Assembly: GCF_013423485.1 (NCBI RefSeq)
Contig: NZ_JABFFR010000007.1
Coordinates: forward strand, 248,001-312,000
Reading direction: 5' to 3'
Origin: Azospirillum oleiclasticum
GTDB lineage: Bacteria > Pseudomonadota > Alphaproteobacteria > Azospirillales > Azospirillaceae
Length of the DNA: 64,000 nt
The position numbers were made by a program, and so were the translations under genes. This document shows positions 18,590 through 26,985 of the stretch, in pieces. Within the stretch, counting starts at the first letter, position 1. Each line of letters begins with the position of its first letter. Below the pieces are notes generated by a model. It did not search any database and was not told the DNA's origin. It saw only the letters and a list, made by a program, of their open reading frames with translations.

Positions 18590-19102
18590 TCAATCCCCGC
18601 ACAGCGCCCGGTAGATCGCCGCCGTCTCCGCGTCGAAGCACACGAAGCGCACCAGTTCGACGGCACCGCCGACCGCCAGCTCCTCGGTCACCGCCATCAC
18701 GGCGATGCGGGCGGCCCGGTCCTTGGGGAAGCCGTAGATGCCGGTGCTGATGGCGGGGAAGGCGAGGCTGCGGATGGCGTGGGTGCGGGCCAGCGTGAAA
18801 GCGGCGCGGTAGCAGCTCTCCAGCAGCCGGTCCTCGTCCTGGCCGCCGCCCTGCCAGACGGGGCCGACGCAATGGATGATGTGGCGGGCCGGCAGGTCGT
18901 GGCCGGCGGTCAGACGGGCTTCGCCGGTCGGGCAGCCGCCGATACGGTCGAGCTCGCGCTGCAGGGCGGGGCCGGCGGCACGGTGGATGGCACCGTCCAC
19001 GCCGCCGCCCGCCTTCAGCGCGCGGTTGGCGGCGTTGACGATGGCGTCCACCGTCTCGCGCGTGATGTCGCCCTGGGCGACCCGGATGCGCGCCGCCGTC
19101 AC
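18590..19102 (-). CDS. Macrodomain protein, O-acetyl-ADP-ribose deacetylase-like
   Basis: This 170-residue protein is a single Macro domain of the YmdB/MacroD type. Typical motifs are present: GDIT near 11-14, the NAAN ADP-ribose contact near 23-26, the glycine-rich loop GGGVDGAIHRAAG near 32-44, and the C-terminal phosphate loop AISTGIYGFP near 116-125. Enzymes of this group remove acetyl or ADP-ribose from ADP-ribosylated molecules. The start is just upstream of the conserved first strand. It is followed at short distance by the small two-gene cassette and preceded by ppa on the same strand, with 25 bases between. Confidence 0.9.
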   Translation of the reverse strand: MTAARIRVAQGDITRETVDAIVNAANRALKAGGGVDGAIHRAAGPALQRELDRIGGCPTGEARLTAGHDLPARHIIHCVGPVWQGGGQDEDRLLESCYRAAFTLARTHAIRSLAFPAISTGIYGFPKDRAARIAVMAVTEELAVGGAVELVRFVCFDAETAAIYRALCGD

Positions 19103-19127
19103 CGTAGTCTTTACCCTTGTCGGCCGT

Positions 19128-19685
19128 TCAGATGATCAGGCCGGGCTTGCCCTTGGTGGCCGCCGCGGCGCGTTCCATGCCCTCGACGATCTTCTGCGCC
19201 GCCTCGTCGGCGTCGCCCCAGCGCAGGATCTTCACCCACTTGCCCTTTTCCAGGTCCTTGTAGTGCTGGAAGAAGTGGGCGATCTGCTCGGTCAGCGTCT
19301 CCGGCAGATCCTTGTAGCTGTTCACGTCGGTGTAGAAGGGGTGCAGCTTGTCCACCGGCACGGCCAGCAGCTTCTCGTCCTCGCCGGCCTCGTCCTCCAT
19401 GAACAGGACGCCGATCGGGCGCGAACGCAGGACGGCGCCGGGGATCACGGAATGGCGTCCCACCACGCAGACGTCGACCGGATCGCCGTCGCCCGACAGG
19501 GTGTGCGGGACAAAGCCGTAGTTGCAGGGGTAGTACATGGCCGTGTGCAGGAAGCGGTCGACGAACATGGCGCCCGATTCCTTGTCGATCTCGTACTTGA
19601 CCGGCTCACCGCGCAACGGAATCTCGATGACCACGTTGACGTCCCACGGCGGGTTCTTGCCCACCGGAACCTTGCTCAGATCCAT
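19128..19685 (-). CDS. ppa: Inorganic pyrophosphatase
   Basis: This 185-residue family I soluble pyrophosphatase hydrolyses pyrophosphate to phosphate. The signature DGDPVDV carrying the metal-binding aspartates is present, as are the N-terminal EIPLRGEPVKYEIDKESG and the MYYPCNYGFVP segment. Length matches bacterial hexameric enzymes (about 175-180). AGGGGC is 8 bases before the ATG at 19685. The frame is open far upstream, but that extension has no homology character. The start codon is back-to-back with a possible start of the divergent binding-protein gene. Confidence 0.95.
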   Translation of the reverse strand: MDLSKVPVGKNPPWDVNVVIEIPLRGEPVKYEIDKESGAMFVDRFLHTAMYYPCNYGFVPHTLSGDGDPVDVCVVGRHSVIPGAVLRSRPIGVLFMEDEAGEDEKLLAVPVDKLHPFYTDVNSYKDLPETLTEQIAHFFQHYKDLEKGKWVKILRWGDADEAAQKIVEGMERAAAATKGKPGLII

Positions 19686-21618
19686 GAAAATGCCCCTTGC
19701 CAGGCGTATCGTTGCACGCAGACCGGCGCCGCCGGGGGTTCGGTCCCCCGCGACGCTTGGCGCGAGTGTAGGCGCAAGCGGGCGTGCCGCCAAGATCGTT
19801 GCGTGCGCTGCGGCAATTGTACTCATGGTGCTGGGGTGGGGGGCCCTGGGGTGGGCGGTCCCGGCGCGGGCGGAGACGGCGCGGGCGGAGACGGCGCACG
19901 CCGTCGCCATGCACGGCGATCCCAAATACCCCGACGGGTTCCCCCATTTCGACTACGTCAACCCCGACGCCCCGAAGGGCGGCACCCTGCGCCAGGCGGT
20001 CGTGGGCAGCTTCGACACGCTGAACCCGCATGTGGTGAAGGGTGTGCCGGCCCCCGGCCTGTCGGCCGTGTTCGAAACGCTGCTGGCCCGCTCCTGGGAC
20101 GAGCCCTTCTCGCTCTACGGGCTGCTGGCCGAGCGGATCGAGCTGCCGGAGGACCGCTCCGCCATCACCTTCCACCTCGACCCCCGCGCACGCTGGCACG
20201 ATGGGACGCCGGTGACGGCGGACGACCTGCTCTTCTCCCTCGACATCCAGCGCCGGCTGGGCACGCCGAACCGGCGCCAGTATTACGGCCGGGTGGCGGT
20301 GGCGGAACGGCTGTCCGACCGCGCGGTGCGGCTGACCTTCACCCCCAACCCCGACGGGCGGCCCGACCGCGAGCTGCCGTTGATCCTCGGGCTGATGCCC
20401 ATCCACCAGAAGGCTTGGTGGCAGGGGCGGGAGTTCGACCGCACCACGCTGGAGCCGCCGATGGGCAGCGGCCCCTTGCTGGTGGCGGAGGTCGATGCCG
20501 GCCGGCGCATCGTCTACGAGCGGGTGGCGGACTATTGGGGGCGCGATCTGCCGGTGCGGCGCGGTCTCTACAACGTGGACCGGGTGGTCTTCGACCTCTA
20601 CCGCGACGACACGGTGGCGCTGGAGGCCTTCAAGGCCGGGCAGGCCGACGTGCGGCGCGAAACCGACCCGTCCAAATGGGCGACCGGCTACGACGGCCCT
20701 GCCCTGAACGATGGCCGCATCGTCATGGAGCAGTTCCGCCACGCCCGGCCGGAACCGGCGCGCGGCTTCATCGTCAACGAGCGGCGCAAGCCCTTCGACG
20801 ACATCCGCGTGCGGGAGGCGCTGGGCCTCGTCACCGACTTCGCCTGGATCAACCGCAGTTTCTTCCACGGCGCGCTGGTGCGCACCGCCAGCTACTTCCC
20901 GAACTCCGAACTGGCTGCCACCGGGCTGCCGGACGCGGCGGAGCGGGCGCTGCTGGAGCCGTTCCGCGACCGATTGCCGCCGGCGCTGTTCCAGCGTCCC
21001 TTCACCTTGCCGGAAACGGACGGCAGCGGCCCCGCGGGCGGGCGGGCCAACCTGCGCACGGCGCTGGCGCTGCTGGAGCGGGCGGGGTGGCGGGTGCGGG
21101 ACGGGCGGCTGGTTGACGCCGGCGGACGGGCGATGACCTTCGAGATCCTGCTGGGCGACCCCGCCGACGAGCGCGTCACGCTGGCCTTCGCCCGCAGCCT
21201 GGAGCGGCTTGGCATCCGCGCCACGGTGCGCACGGTGGACAGCGCCCAGTACCAGGGGCGGCTCGACAGCTATGACTTCGACGTGACGCTGCGCTTCTGG
21301 GCCTCCACCCTGTCGCCGGGGAACGAGCAGCTTTATTATTACGGCTCCGCAGCGGCCGACCAGCCGGGCAGCCGCAACATCGCCGGTATCCGCGACCCGG
21401 CGGTCGATGCTCTGGCCGCGTCGCTGGGCGACACACGGCGGCGGGAGGATCTGGTGGCACGGGTGCGGGCGCTCGACCGCGTGCTGCTGTGGGGGCACCA
21501 CATGGTGCCGCTGTTCCACAGCCCGGTCGACCGCCTCGCCCGCTCCACCCGGCTGCGCCGGCCGGACGGGGTGCCGCTCTACGGCCCGCTGGTGGAAAGC
21601 TGGTGGGTGGGGGAGTGA
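19684..21618 (+). CDS. Extracellular solute-binding protein, family 5 (YejA-like)
   Basis: This periplasmic binding protein is of the peptide/nickel class. The mature part begins near AVAMHGDPKYPDGFPHFDY and carries the SBP_bac_5 features of YejA-type oligopeptide-binding proteins (GGTLRQAVVGSFDTLNP, then TFHLDPRARWHDGTPVTADD). The start is uncertain: ATG 19684 gives 644 residues with a long basic leader before the hydrophobic core, while ATG 19825 gives 597 residues with a very short signal lacking positive charge. Neither has a good ribosome site. No permease or ATPase genes follow, so it is an orphan that must work with components encoded elsewhere. The signal cleavage is probably after VPARA. 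Confidence 0.8.
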   Translation: MKMPLARRIVARRPAPPGVRSPATLGASVGASGRAAKIVACAAAIVLMVLGWGALGWAVPARAETARAETAHAVAMHGDPKYPDGFPHFDYVNPDAPKGGTLRQAVVGSFDTLNPHVVKGVPAPGLSAVFETLLARSWDEPFSLYGLLAERIELPEDRSAITFHLDPRARWHDGTPVTADDLLFSLDIQRRLGTPNRRQYYGRVAVAERLSDRAVRLTFTPNPDGRPDRELPLILGLMPIHQKAWWQGREFDRTTLEPPMGSGPLLVAEVDAGRRIVYERVADYWGRDLPVRRGLYNVDRVVFDLYRDDTVALEAFKAGQADVRRETDPSKWATGYDGPALNDGRIVMEQFRHARPEPARGFIVNERRKPFDDIRVREALGLVTDFAWINRSFFHGALVRTASYFPNSELAATGLPDAAERALLEPFRDRLPPALFQRPFTLPETDGSGPAGGRANLRTALALLERAGWRVRDGRLVDAGGRAMTFEILLGDPADERVTLAFARSLERLGIRATVRTVDSAQYQGRLDSYDFDVTLRFWASTLSPGNEQLYYYGSAAADQPGSRNIAGIRDPAVDALAASLGDTRRREDLVARVRALDRVLLWGHHMVPLFHSPVDRLARSTRLRRPDGVPLYGPLVESWWVGE

Positions 21619-21634
21619 GCGGCGGCGGCGGGGT

Positions 21635-22249
21635 TCAGTTCAGGATCAGGTCCGCCAGTTCCGCCGCAAGCGCGTCGGCCCCGTCCAGATGGCGCACCCC
21701 GTCGATGCGCGCCGCCCCGGCCAGCCCGAAGACGCGTTTGCCGAGCCGCAGCCCGAGCGCCACCTCCGACAGCGTGCCGTAGCTGTCGCCGACCGACACC
21801 AGGCACAGGCTGGCCTGCGCGATCAGGGCGTTGCGGGCCTCGCCGATGCCAGTGGCGATGGGCACGGCGACGAAGGGGTTGGCCTGGGCCGGATCGGCGC
21901 CCGGCAGCAGCGCCACCGTCAGCCCGCCTTCCGCCGAGGCGCCCCGGCTGGCCGCCTCCATCACCCCTTGGCGTCCGCCGCAGAGAAGGGTGAGGCCGCA
22001 GCGCCCGAGGACGCGCCCGACCGCTTCCGCCGCCGCCAGCACCTCGGCCGAGGCCTCGTTGGGGCCGATCACCCCGACCGGCGGGCGCACGGGATGACCG
22101 CTGCGTCGTTGCAGCCAGGACAGGGCCGCCTCCGGACCCGCCGGTTCCGGCTCGGCCGGCGCAGCGGCGGGTGTCCACAGGCGGGCCGCGGGATCGAAGG
22201 CCAGGGTGTCGCGGTGCAGGCGCCCGGTGGCGCGGTCAATGCTGTGCAT
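21635..22249 (-). CDS. SLOG-domain protein (TIGR00725/LOG-like)
   Basis: This 204-residue protein has an N-terminal extension of about 55 residues and a C-terminal Rossmann-like SLOG domain. It contains VGVIGPNEAS at the first strand, CGGRQGVMEAASRGA (the GG-RxGxMEA nucleotide-binding loop) and SVGDSYGTLSEVALGL (the GT-xE loop). Relatives include cytokinin-activating LOG phosphoribohydrolases and nucleotide sensors, so the substrate is open. It overlaps the upstream permease gene by 14 bases and is the last gene of the ABC transporter operon, which suggests cotranscription. Confidence 0.75.
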   Translation of the reverse strand: MHSIDRATGRLHRDTLAFDPAARLWTPAAAPAEPEPAGPEAALSWLQRRSGHPVRPPVGVIGPNEASAEVLAAAEAVGRVLGRCGLTLLCGGRQGVMEAASRGASAEGGLTVALLPGADPAQANPFVAVPIATGIGEARNALIAQASLCLVSVGDSYGTLSEVALGLRLGKRVFGLAGAARIDGVRHLDGADALAAELADLILN

Positions 22250-23063
22250 GGCGTGCCTCGGAACTTGCGGCGGCGATCTCGGCCGCCGCCATCAGCAGCG
22301 AGCAGACCGCCAGCAGGACCACCGACACCGCCGCGGCGAGCGGGAAGTCCGCGCCGCTGTCGGCGACCATGCTGTAGAGCCGCAGGGGAAGGATGTTGAT
22401 CTGCGTGCCGACCAGCGCGAGCGCGGTGCCGTAGGCGCCGATGGCGACCGCGGCGACCAGCGCGAAGGCGGCGGCCACGGTCGGGGCGATCTGCGGGACC
22501 ATCACGTCGGCCAGCGCCCGCAGGCGGCTGGCGCCCATCGACTCGGCGGCCTGGAGCTGCCGCTCGTCGAAATTGGCGAAGACCGGCACCAGCATCAGGA
22601 TGACCCGCGGGGTCAGATAGTAGGTGTAGGCCAGCACCAGCCCCCACTCGCTGAACAGGAAACTGGCGACCGTCGCGGGGTCGGCGCCGAGGCGGGCCAG
22701 CAGCATCGTGACGAAGCCGGCCCGGCCCAGCACCAGGATGAAGCCGTAGGCGATGATCAGCCCGGAGAAGGTCAGGGGCAGGGCGATGACGACCTGGATC
22801 AGGGCGCGCCGGCCGGGCGGCAGACGGGCCAGATGCAGGGCCACCGCGATGCCGATCACCAGCGCCACCGCCGCCGCCTCCACCCCCAGCACCAGCGAGT
22901 TCAGGAGCGACGCCACCAGCTCCCGGTTCGCCAGGAAGCGGGCCAGCGCGTCGCCGCGGAAGGCCTCCGCGACGACGACCCCCAGCGGCAGCAGGAAGAA
23001 CAGCGCCAGCACCGCCAGCCCGGGGGCGGCAAGGGCAAGGGTGAGCGCCGGCGCCTTGTTCAT
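22236..23063 (-). CDS. ABC importer permease (second permease of operon)
   Basis: This 275-residue permease has six predicted transmembrane helices and the cytoplasmic EAA loop (ESMGASRLRALADVMVPQIAP), typical of the spermidine/putrescine, iron(III) and 2-aminoethylphosphonate transporter group. It starts at the ATG at 23063, 11 bases downstream of the binding-protein gene. Its 3' end overlaps the SLOG gene. It pairs with the permease at 25219-26001. The substrate is not evident. Confidence 0.87.
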   Translation of the reverse strand: MNKAPALTLALAAPGLAVLALFFLLPLGVVVAEAFRGDALARFLANRELVASLLNSLVLGVEAAAVALVIGIAVALHLARLPPGRRALIQVVIALPLTFSGLIIAYGFILVLGRAGFVTMLLARLGADPATVASFLFSEWGLVLAYTYYLTPRVILMLVPVFANFDERQLQAAESMGASRLRALADVMVPQIAPTVAAAFALVAAVAIGAYGTALALVGTQINILPLRLYSMVADSGADFPLAAAVSVVLLAVCSLLMAAAEIAAASSEARHAQH

Positions 23064-23074
23064 GGGCCTTGTCC

Positions 23075-24163
23075 TCAGTTCAGGGCCGCCTTGGCCCACA
23101 AGGCGTCGACCTCGGCCTTCTTGGCGGCGGCGGCCTTGACGTCGAGCGGGCGGACCTGCGGGGCGGCCGGCAGCTTGTCGGCGACGCTGGCCGGCAGCGT
23201 GACGCCGGGCACCGACGGGCGGACGAAGCCCTGGGCGAAGATGCCCTGGCCGGTCTCGCTCATGATGAAGTTCAGCCACAGCTTGCCGGCGTTCGGGTTG
23301 GGGGCGTTCTTCACGAGGCTGATGGCGTAGGGGGCGGCGACCGACGCCTCGGCGGGGATGACCACCTCGACCGCGTCGCCCATGCCGTCCACATGCTTGG
23401 CCTTCAGCCCGTCGTTCTCGTAGGAGATCCAGATGGGGATCTCGCCCTTGACGAACTGGGCGTAGGGGGTGGTGCCGACGACGCGCAGCACGTTGCCGCC
23501 CTTGTGCAGGCGCCCGAAGTAATCCGCACCCGGCGCCAGATTGTTCATGTCGCCGCCGTTGGCGAAATTCGCCGCAAAGGACAGCACCTGCCCGACACCG
23601 GTGGAGCGCGGGTCGAGATAGACGACGCTGTTCTTGTACTCCGGCTTCAGCAGGTCGGCCCAGCCCTTGGGCGTCTCCTTCACCAGCTTCTTGTTGACCA
23701 TGAAGGCGATGGTGAGGGAGTGGATGGTGAACCACTTGCCGTCGGGATCGCGGAACACCTCGGGCAGCTTGTCGAAATTCACCGGCTTGAAGGGGGCGAC
23801 CACGTCCTTGGCCACGGCGTCGATGGCGGACGCTGCGAAGTAATAGGCGGTGTCGGCCTGCGGCCGGTTGCGCGCCTTGTCCAGAGCGACCACCGTGGCG
23901 GCCGAGCCCAGGTCGTTGTAGGTGATCTCGACGTTGGGGTAGCGCTTCTTGAAGGCGGCGAACTGGGCGGCCCAGTTGGCCCAGGTCGGCCCGGTGTCGA
24001 AGGAGACGACCATCCCCTCCTTGGCCGCCGCCTCGTAGAGGGCGCGTTCGCCCTGGTAGAGTTCGGGGCCATCCGCGGCGGTTTGGGCGGCGGCGGTTTG
24101 GGTGACGGCGGGGGCCGCGGTGGCGGCGAGCGCCAGGGAGGCGGCGAGCAACAGACGTTTCAT
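23075..24163 (-). CDS. ABC transporter periplasmic binding protein
   Basis: This 362-residue protein has a signal peptide (MKRLLLAASLALAATAAPAV) and belongs to the Fe(III)/thiamine/2-aminoethylphosphonate class of extracellular binding proteins (YEAAAKEGMVVSFDTGP, PNVEITYNDLGSAAT, later ISYENDGLKAKH). The ATG at 24163 has GGAG six bases before it and is preferred over an ATG four codons upstream. The expected tyrosine ligands of ferric-binding proteins cannot be assigned with confidence, so iron is not assumed. Order in the operon: permease, ATPase, this gene, permease, SLOG protein. Confidence 0.85.
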   Translation of the reverse strand: MKRLLLAASLALAATAAPAVTQTAAAQTAADGPELYQGERALYEAAAKEGMVVSFDTGPTWANWAAQFAAFKKRYPNVEITYNDLGSAATVVALDKARNRPQADTAYYFAASAIDAVAKDVVAPFKPVNFDKLPEVFRDPDGKWFTIHSLTIAFMVNKKLVKETPKGWADLLKPEYKNSVVYLDPRSTGVGQVLSFAANFANGGDMNNLAPGADYFGRLHKGGNVLRVVGTTPYAQFVKGEIPIWISYENDGLKAKHVDGMGDAVEVVIPAEASVAAPYAISLVKNAPNPNAGKLWLNFIMSETGQGIFAQGFVRPSVPGVTLPASVADKLPAAPQVRPLDVKAAAAKKAEVDALWAKAALN

Positions 24164-24196
24164 GGCGGACTCCATTCCCTGTTTGTTGTTACGCGG

Positions 24197-25219
24197 TCAG
24201 CGCCGGAGCAGGCGGATGCCCTCCGGCGGGATCCCGACGGCCGCGATGTCCCGGCGGGACGCGGTTTCACCGAGGATGCAGCCCCCGGCCACCGCCAGAT
24301 CGAATCGGCGCAGCGAGCCCAGGAAGCGGTCGCGCACCACCCGGCCTTCGAAGCGGTTGACGGCCCCCTCCGGGTCCGGGCGCACCGCCTCCGGGCGGAA
24401 GAAAACGGTCACGGTGCTGCCGGCCGTGTGGTCGCCGGTGGCGCAGGCGAGCGTGCCGATGGCGGTCTCCACCAGCCCCGGCGCCCGCACCACCCCGTCC
24501 AGCAGGTTGGCGTGCCCGACGAAGCCGGCGACGAAGGCGTCGGCCGGCTCGTCGTACAGCGTGCGCGGTGTGGCCACCTGGAGCAGCCGCCCGTCGCGCA
24601 TCACCGCCACGCGGTCGGCGATGGACAGCGCCTCCTCCTGGTCGTGGGTGACGTGCAGGGTGGCGATGCCGTGCTCGCGCTGGATCGCCCGGATCTCGTC
24701 GCGCATGGCGGCGCGGTGCGCGGCGTCGAGCGCCGACAGCGGCTCGTCCAGCAGCAACGCGCGTGGCTGGAAGACCAGCGCGCGGGCGAGCGCCACCCGC
24801 TGCTGCTGGCCGCCCGAAAGCTGGCCGGGCAGGCGATCGGCCATCCCCGACAGCCGCGCCCGCTCCAGCGCCTCGCCGGCCCGGCGCAGCCGCTCGGCGC
24901 GCGGCGCCCCGCGCAGCTTCAGCGGGTAGGCGACATTCTCGGCCGCACTCATGTGCGGGAACAGGGCGTAGCTCTGGAACACCACACCGAGGTCGCGCCG
25001 GCGTGCCGGCACATGGGCCATGTCCTGCCCGCCGATCCTGATGGCCCCGGAATCCGGCGTCAGGAAGCCGGCGATCAGGCGGAGCAGGGTGGATTTGCCG
25101 CAACCGGACGGGCCGATCACCGCGCAGAACTCGCCCGCCTCCAGGGACAGTGTGATGCCGCTCACCCCGGCACCGGCGGGCGCGTAGGCGAAGGACAGGG
25201 ACTCGACCGCAACGCTCAT
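24197..25219 (-). CDS. ABC importer ATP-binding protein
   Basis: This 340-residue ATPase is of the PotA/FbpC type. It has Walker A GPSGCGKST near 36-44, the Q-loop in VVFQSYALFPHM, signature LSGGQQQR, Walker B LLLDEPLSALD and the H-loop HVTHDQEEAL. The last 110 residues are a TOBE-like regulatory domain. Its ATG shares one base with the stop of the upstream permease (TGATG), so translation is coupled. It energises the transporter formed by the flanking permeases. Confidence 0.9.
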   Translation of the reverse strand: MSVAVESLSFAYAPAGAGVSGITLSLEAGEFCAVIGPSGCGKSTLLRLIAGFLTPDSGAIRIGGQDMAHVPARRRDLGVVFQSYALFPHMSAAENVAYPLKLRGAPRAERLRRAGEALERARLSGMADRLPGQLSGGQQQRVALARALVFQPRALLLDEPLSALDAAHRAAMRDEIRAIQREHGIATLHVTHDQEEALSIADRVAVMRDGRLLQVATPRTLYDEPADAFVAGFVGHANLLDGVVRAPGLVETAIGTLACATGDHTAGSTVTVFFRPEAVRPDPEGAVNRFEGRVVRDRFLGSLRRFDLAVAGGCILGETASRRDIAAVGIPPEGIRLLRR

Positions 25220-26001
25220 CACACGCCCCCCTGACGCAGGCTCACACCCCGCCCCGCCACCGCCGACCCCAGCGCCGCGGTGAAGGCCAGAAGCAGCAAC
25301 ACCATGGTGCCGGCGCAGGCGAAGCCCGTCGCCCCGTAGAAGGCCTGCAGCAGCACCACCGGATAAGGCCGCGACAGGAAGCCGGCGATCAGATTGGACA
25401 ATTGGAATTCCCCGATCGACAGCGCCGCCACCATGATCAGGCCGGACGCGAGGCTGTGGCGCAGGCTGGGCAGCACGATGTCGAACAGCCGCGCGAAGAA
25501 GCCGGCCCCCAGCGATTCGCCCGCACGCTCCAGCGTGGCGAGGTCGAGGTGCCGCATGTCGGCGACCAGCGTCTGCATCAGATAGGGCAGCGTCAGCACC
25601 ACATGCCCGGCGACCAGCAGCCAGGAGGTGCCGAGGAACGGCAGCGCGTCCGACGAGAAGACCAGGATGAAGCCGAAGCCCAGCACCAGCGGCGGGGCCG
25701 CCACCGGCAGCAGGTACAGCACCCGCGCCGCCACCCGCACGCCGCGGCCGGCCGCCGAATAGATGGCGTAGGCCAGCGGCACGCCGATCAGCGCGGTCGC
25801 GGCGCAGGTGGCGGCGCAGACGGTGAGGCTGACGCCGAAGGCGCGGCGGAAGCTCGGGTCCGACCACACCTCCTCGTACCAGCGGGTGGTGGCGCCGGTC
25901 GGCAGCAGGGTGTTGGTCCACAGCTCGCCGAAGGACCCCACCGCCAACAGCAGGATGGGGGCCGCGAGGTAGGCCAGATAGAGGGCGGTAACGATCGGCA
26001 T
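25219..26001 (-). CDS. ABC importer permease (first permease of operon)
   Basis: This 260-residue inner-membrane permease has about six helices and an EAA loop (ERAGESLGAGFFARLFDIVLPSL). It is the first gene of the five-gene minus-strand operon. The ATG at 26001 has a poor ribosome site and the true start could differ slightly. The operon is divergent from the DeoR-type regulator at 26170, which probably controls it. Confidence 0.85.
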   Translation of the reverse strand: MPIVTALYLAYLAAPILLLAVGSFGELWTNTLLPTGATTRWYEEVWSDPSFRRAFGVSLTVCAATCAATALIGVPLAYAIYSAAGRGVRVAARVLYLLPVAAPPLVLGFGFILVFSSDALPFLGTSWLLVAGHVVLTLPYLMQTLVADMRHLDLATLERAGESLGAGFFARLFDIVLPSLRHSLASGLIMVAALSIGEFQLSNLIAGFLSRPYPVVLLQAFYGATGFACAGTMVLLLLAFTAALGSAVAGRGVSLRQGGV

Positions 26002-26169
26002 CCAGTGGTGGCCAGCGTCGGAAATTGGTCAAGCGTGGTCGATTTCTTCCATAGCACAGCTCCGCGACGGTTTCATGACAGTCGTTCGGGTCGCTGGCGG
26101 AATCTCAGGCTTGCTCGCGGCACCGGTCCCTGTAAGTTTTCGATCATCGACCCAGGAAGGAGAGCGCCG
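26002..26169. promoter_or_regulatory. Divergent promoter region, ABC operon/DeoR regulator
   Basis: This 168-base region separates the ABC operon (-) from the regulator (+). It contains the small palindrome CGAT-C-ATCG at about 26141-26149, close to the regulator start, which could be part of an operator. No convincing -35/-10 pair was seen on either strand. A role as a shared control region is inferred from the divergent layout. Confidence 0.35.
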
Positions 26170-26979
26170 ATGCCGCGGGCGCCGCGCACGTCCACCCCAC
26201 CCGCAGCACCGCTGCCGCCGCGCCAGGGCGCGATCCTGGCGATCGTGACCGATCAGGGCTTCGCCACCGTCGAGGCGTTGGCCGAACGTTTCGGTGTGTC
26301 CCCCCAGACGATCCGGCGCGAGATCATCCAGCTCGACCGGGCCGGTCTGCTGCAACGCTTCCACGGCGGGGCGGGGCTGCCGGGGCCGACGGTGCGGTTG
26401 GGCTACGCCCGCAAACAGACGCTGGCGGCGCCGGCCAAGGACCGCATCGGTGCGGCGGCGGCGGCTCTGGTGCCCGACGGCGCGTCGGTCTTCCTGGATG
26501 TCGGCACGACGGTGGAGGCGGTGGCGCGCGCCCTGCGGGACAAGCGGGGCCTGCGCGTCTTCACCTCCAGCCTGCCGGCGGCGATGCTGCTGGCGGGCCA
26601 TGACAGCACGGAGGTCTATGTGACCGGCGGGGTGGTGCGCGGTGCCGACGGATCGCTGGTGGGCGACAGCGTGACCCAGGCCATCGCGCAGCTGCACGTC
26701 GATGTGGCTATGATCGGCTTCTCGGGCGTCGGCGAGGACGGGTCGCTGATGGACTTCGACATCCAGAAGGTGGCGGTCAAGCAGGCGATCATGGCGAACG
26801 CCCGCAGCGCCGTGGCGGTGGGCGACGGGCTGAAATTCGCCCACGCGGCGGTCGTGCGCATCGGCCCCCCCGCCGCCTTCGCCCGCCTCGTCACCGACAC
26901 CCCGCCGCCCGCCCCGCTGGCGGAGCGGTTCAGGGCGGCGGGGCTGGCGGTGACGGTGGCGTCGGGCGGGGCGGGATAG
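26170..26979 (+). CDS. DeoR/GlpR-family transcriptional regulator
   Basis: This 269-residue regulator has an N-terminal helix-turn-helix (VEALAERFGVSPQTIRREI, about 33-51) and a C-terminal DeoR sensor domain related to phosphosugar isomerases (VFLDVGTTVEAVARAL, TGGVVRGADGSLVG, and the typical KVAVKQAIM near the end). Family members usually respond to phosphorylated sugars or polyols. A strong AAGGAG site precedes the ATG at 26170. Its divergent position next to the ABC importer operon suggests it controls that operon. The C-terminus is convergent with the PepSY gene at a 6-base gap. Confidence 0.88.
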   Translation: MPRAPRTSTPPAAPLPPRQGAILAIVTDQGFATVEALAERFGVSPQTIRREIIQLDRAGLLQRFHGGAGLPGPTVRLGYARKQTLAAPAKDRIGAAAAALVPDGASVFLDVGTTVEAVARALRDKRGLRVFTSSLPAAMLLAGHDSTEVYVTGGVVRGADGSLVGDSVTQAIAQLHVDVAMIGFSGVGEDGSLMDFDIQKVAVKQAIMANARSAVAVGDGLKFAHAAVVRIGPPAAFARLVTDTPPPAPLAERFRAAGLAVTVASGGAG

Positions 26980-26985
26980 GCGGGC

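Noticed and set aside
18590..21116. A long plus-strand frame at 18876-21116 over the macrodomain and pyrophosphatase genes.
   Set aside because: It encodes no recognisable protein and lies antisense to two well-conserved enzymes.
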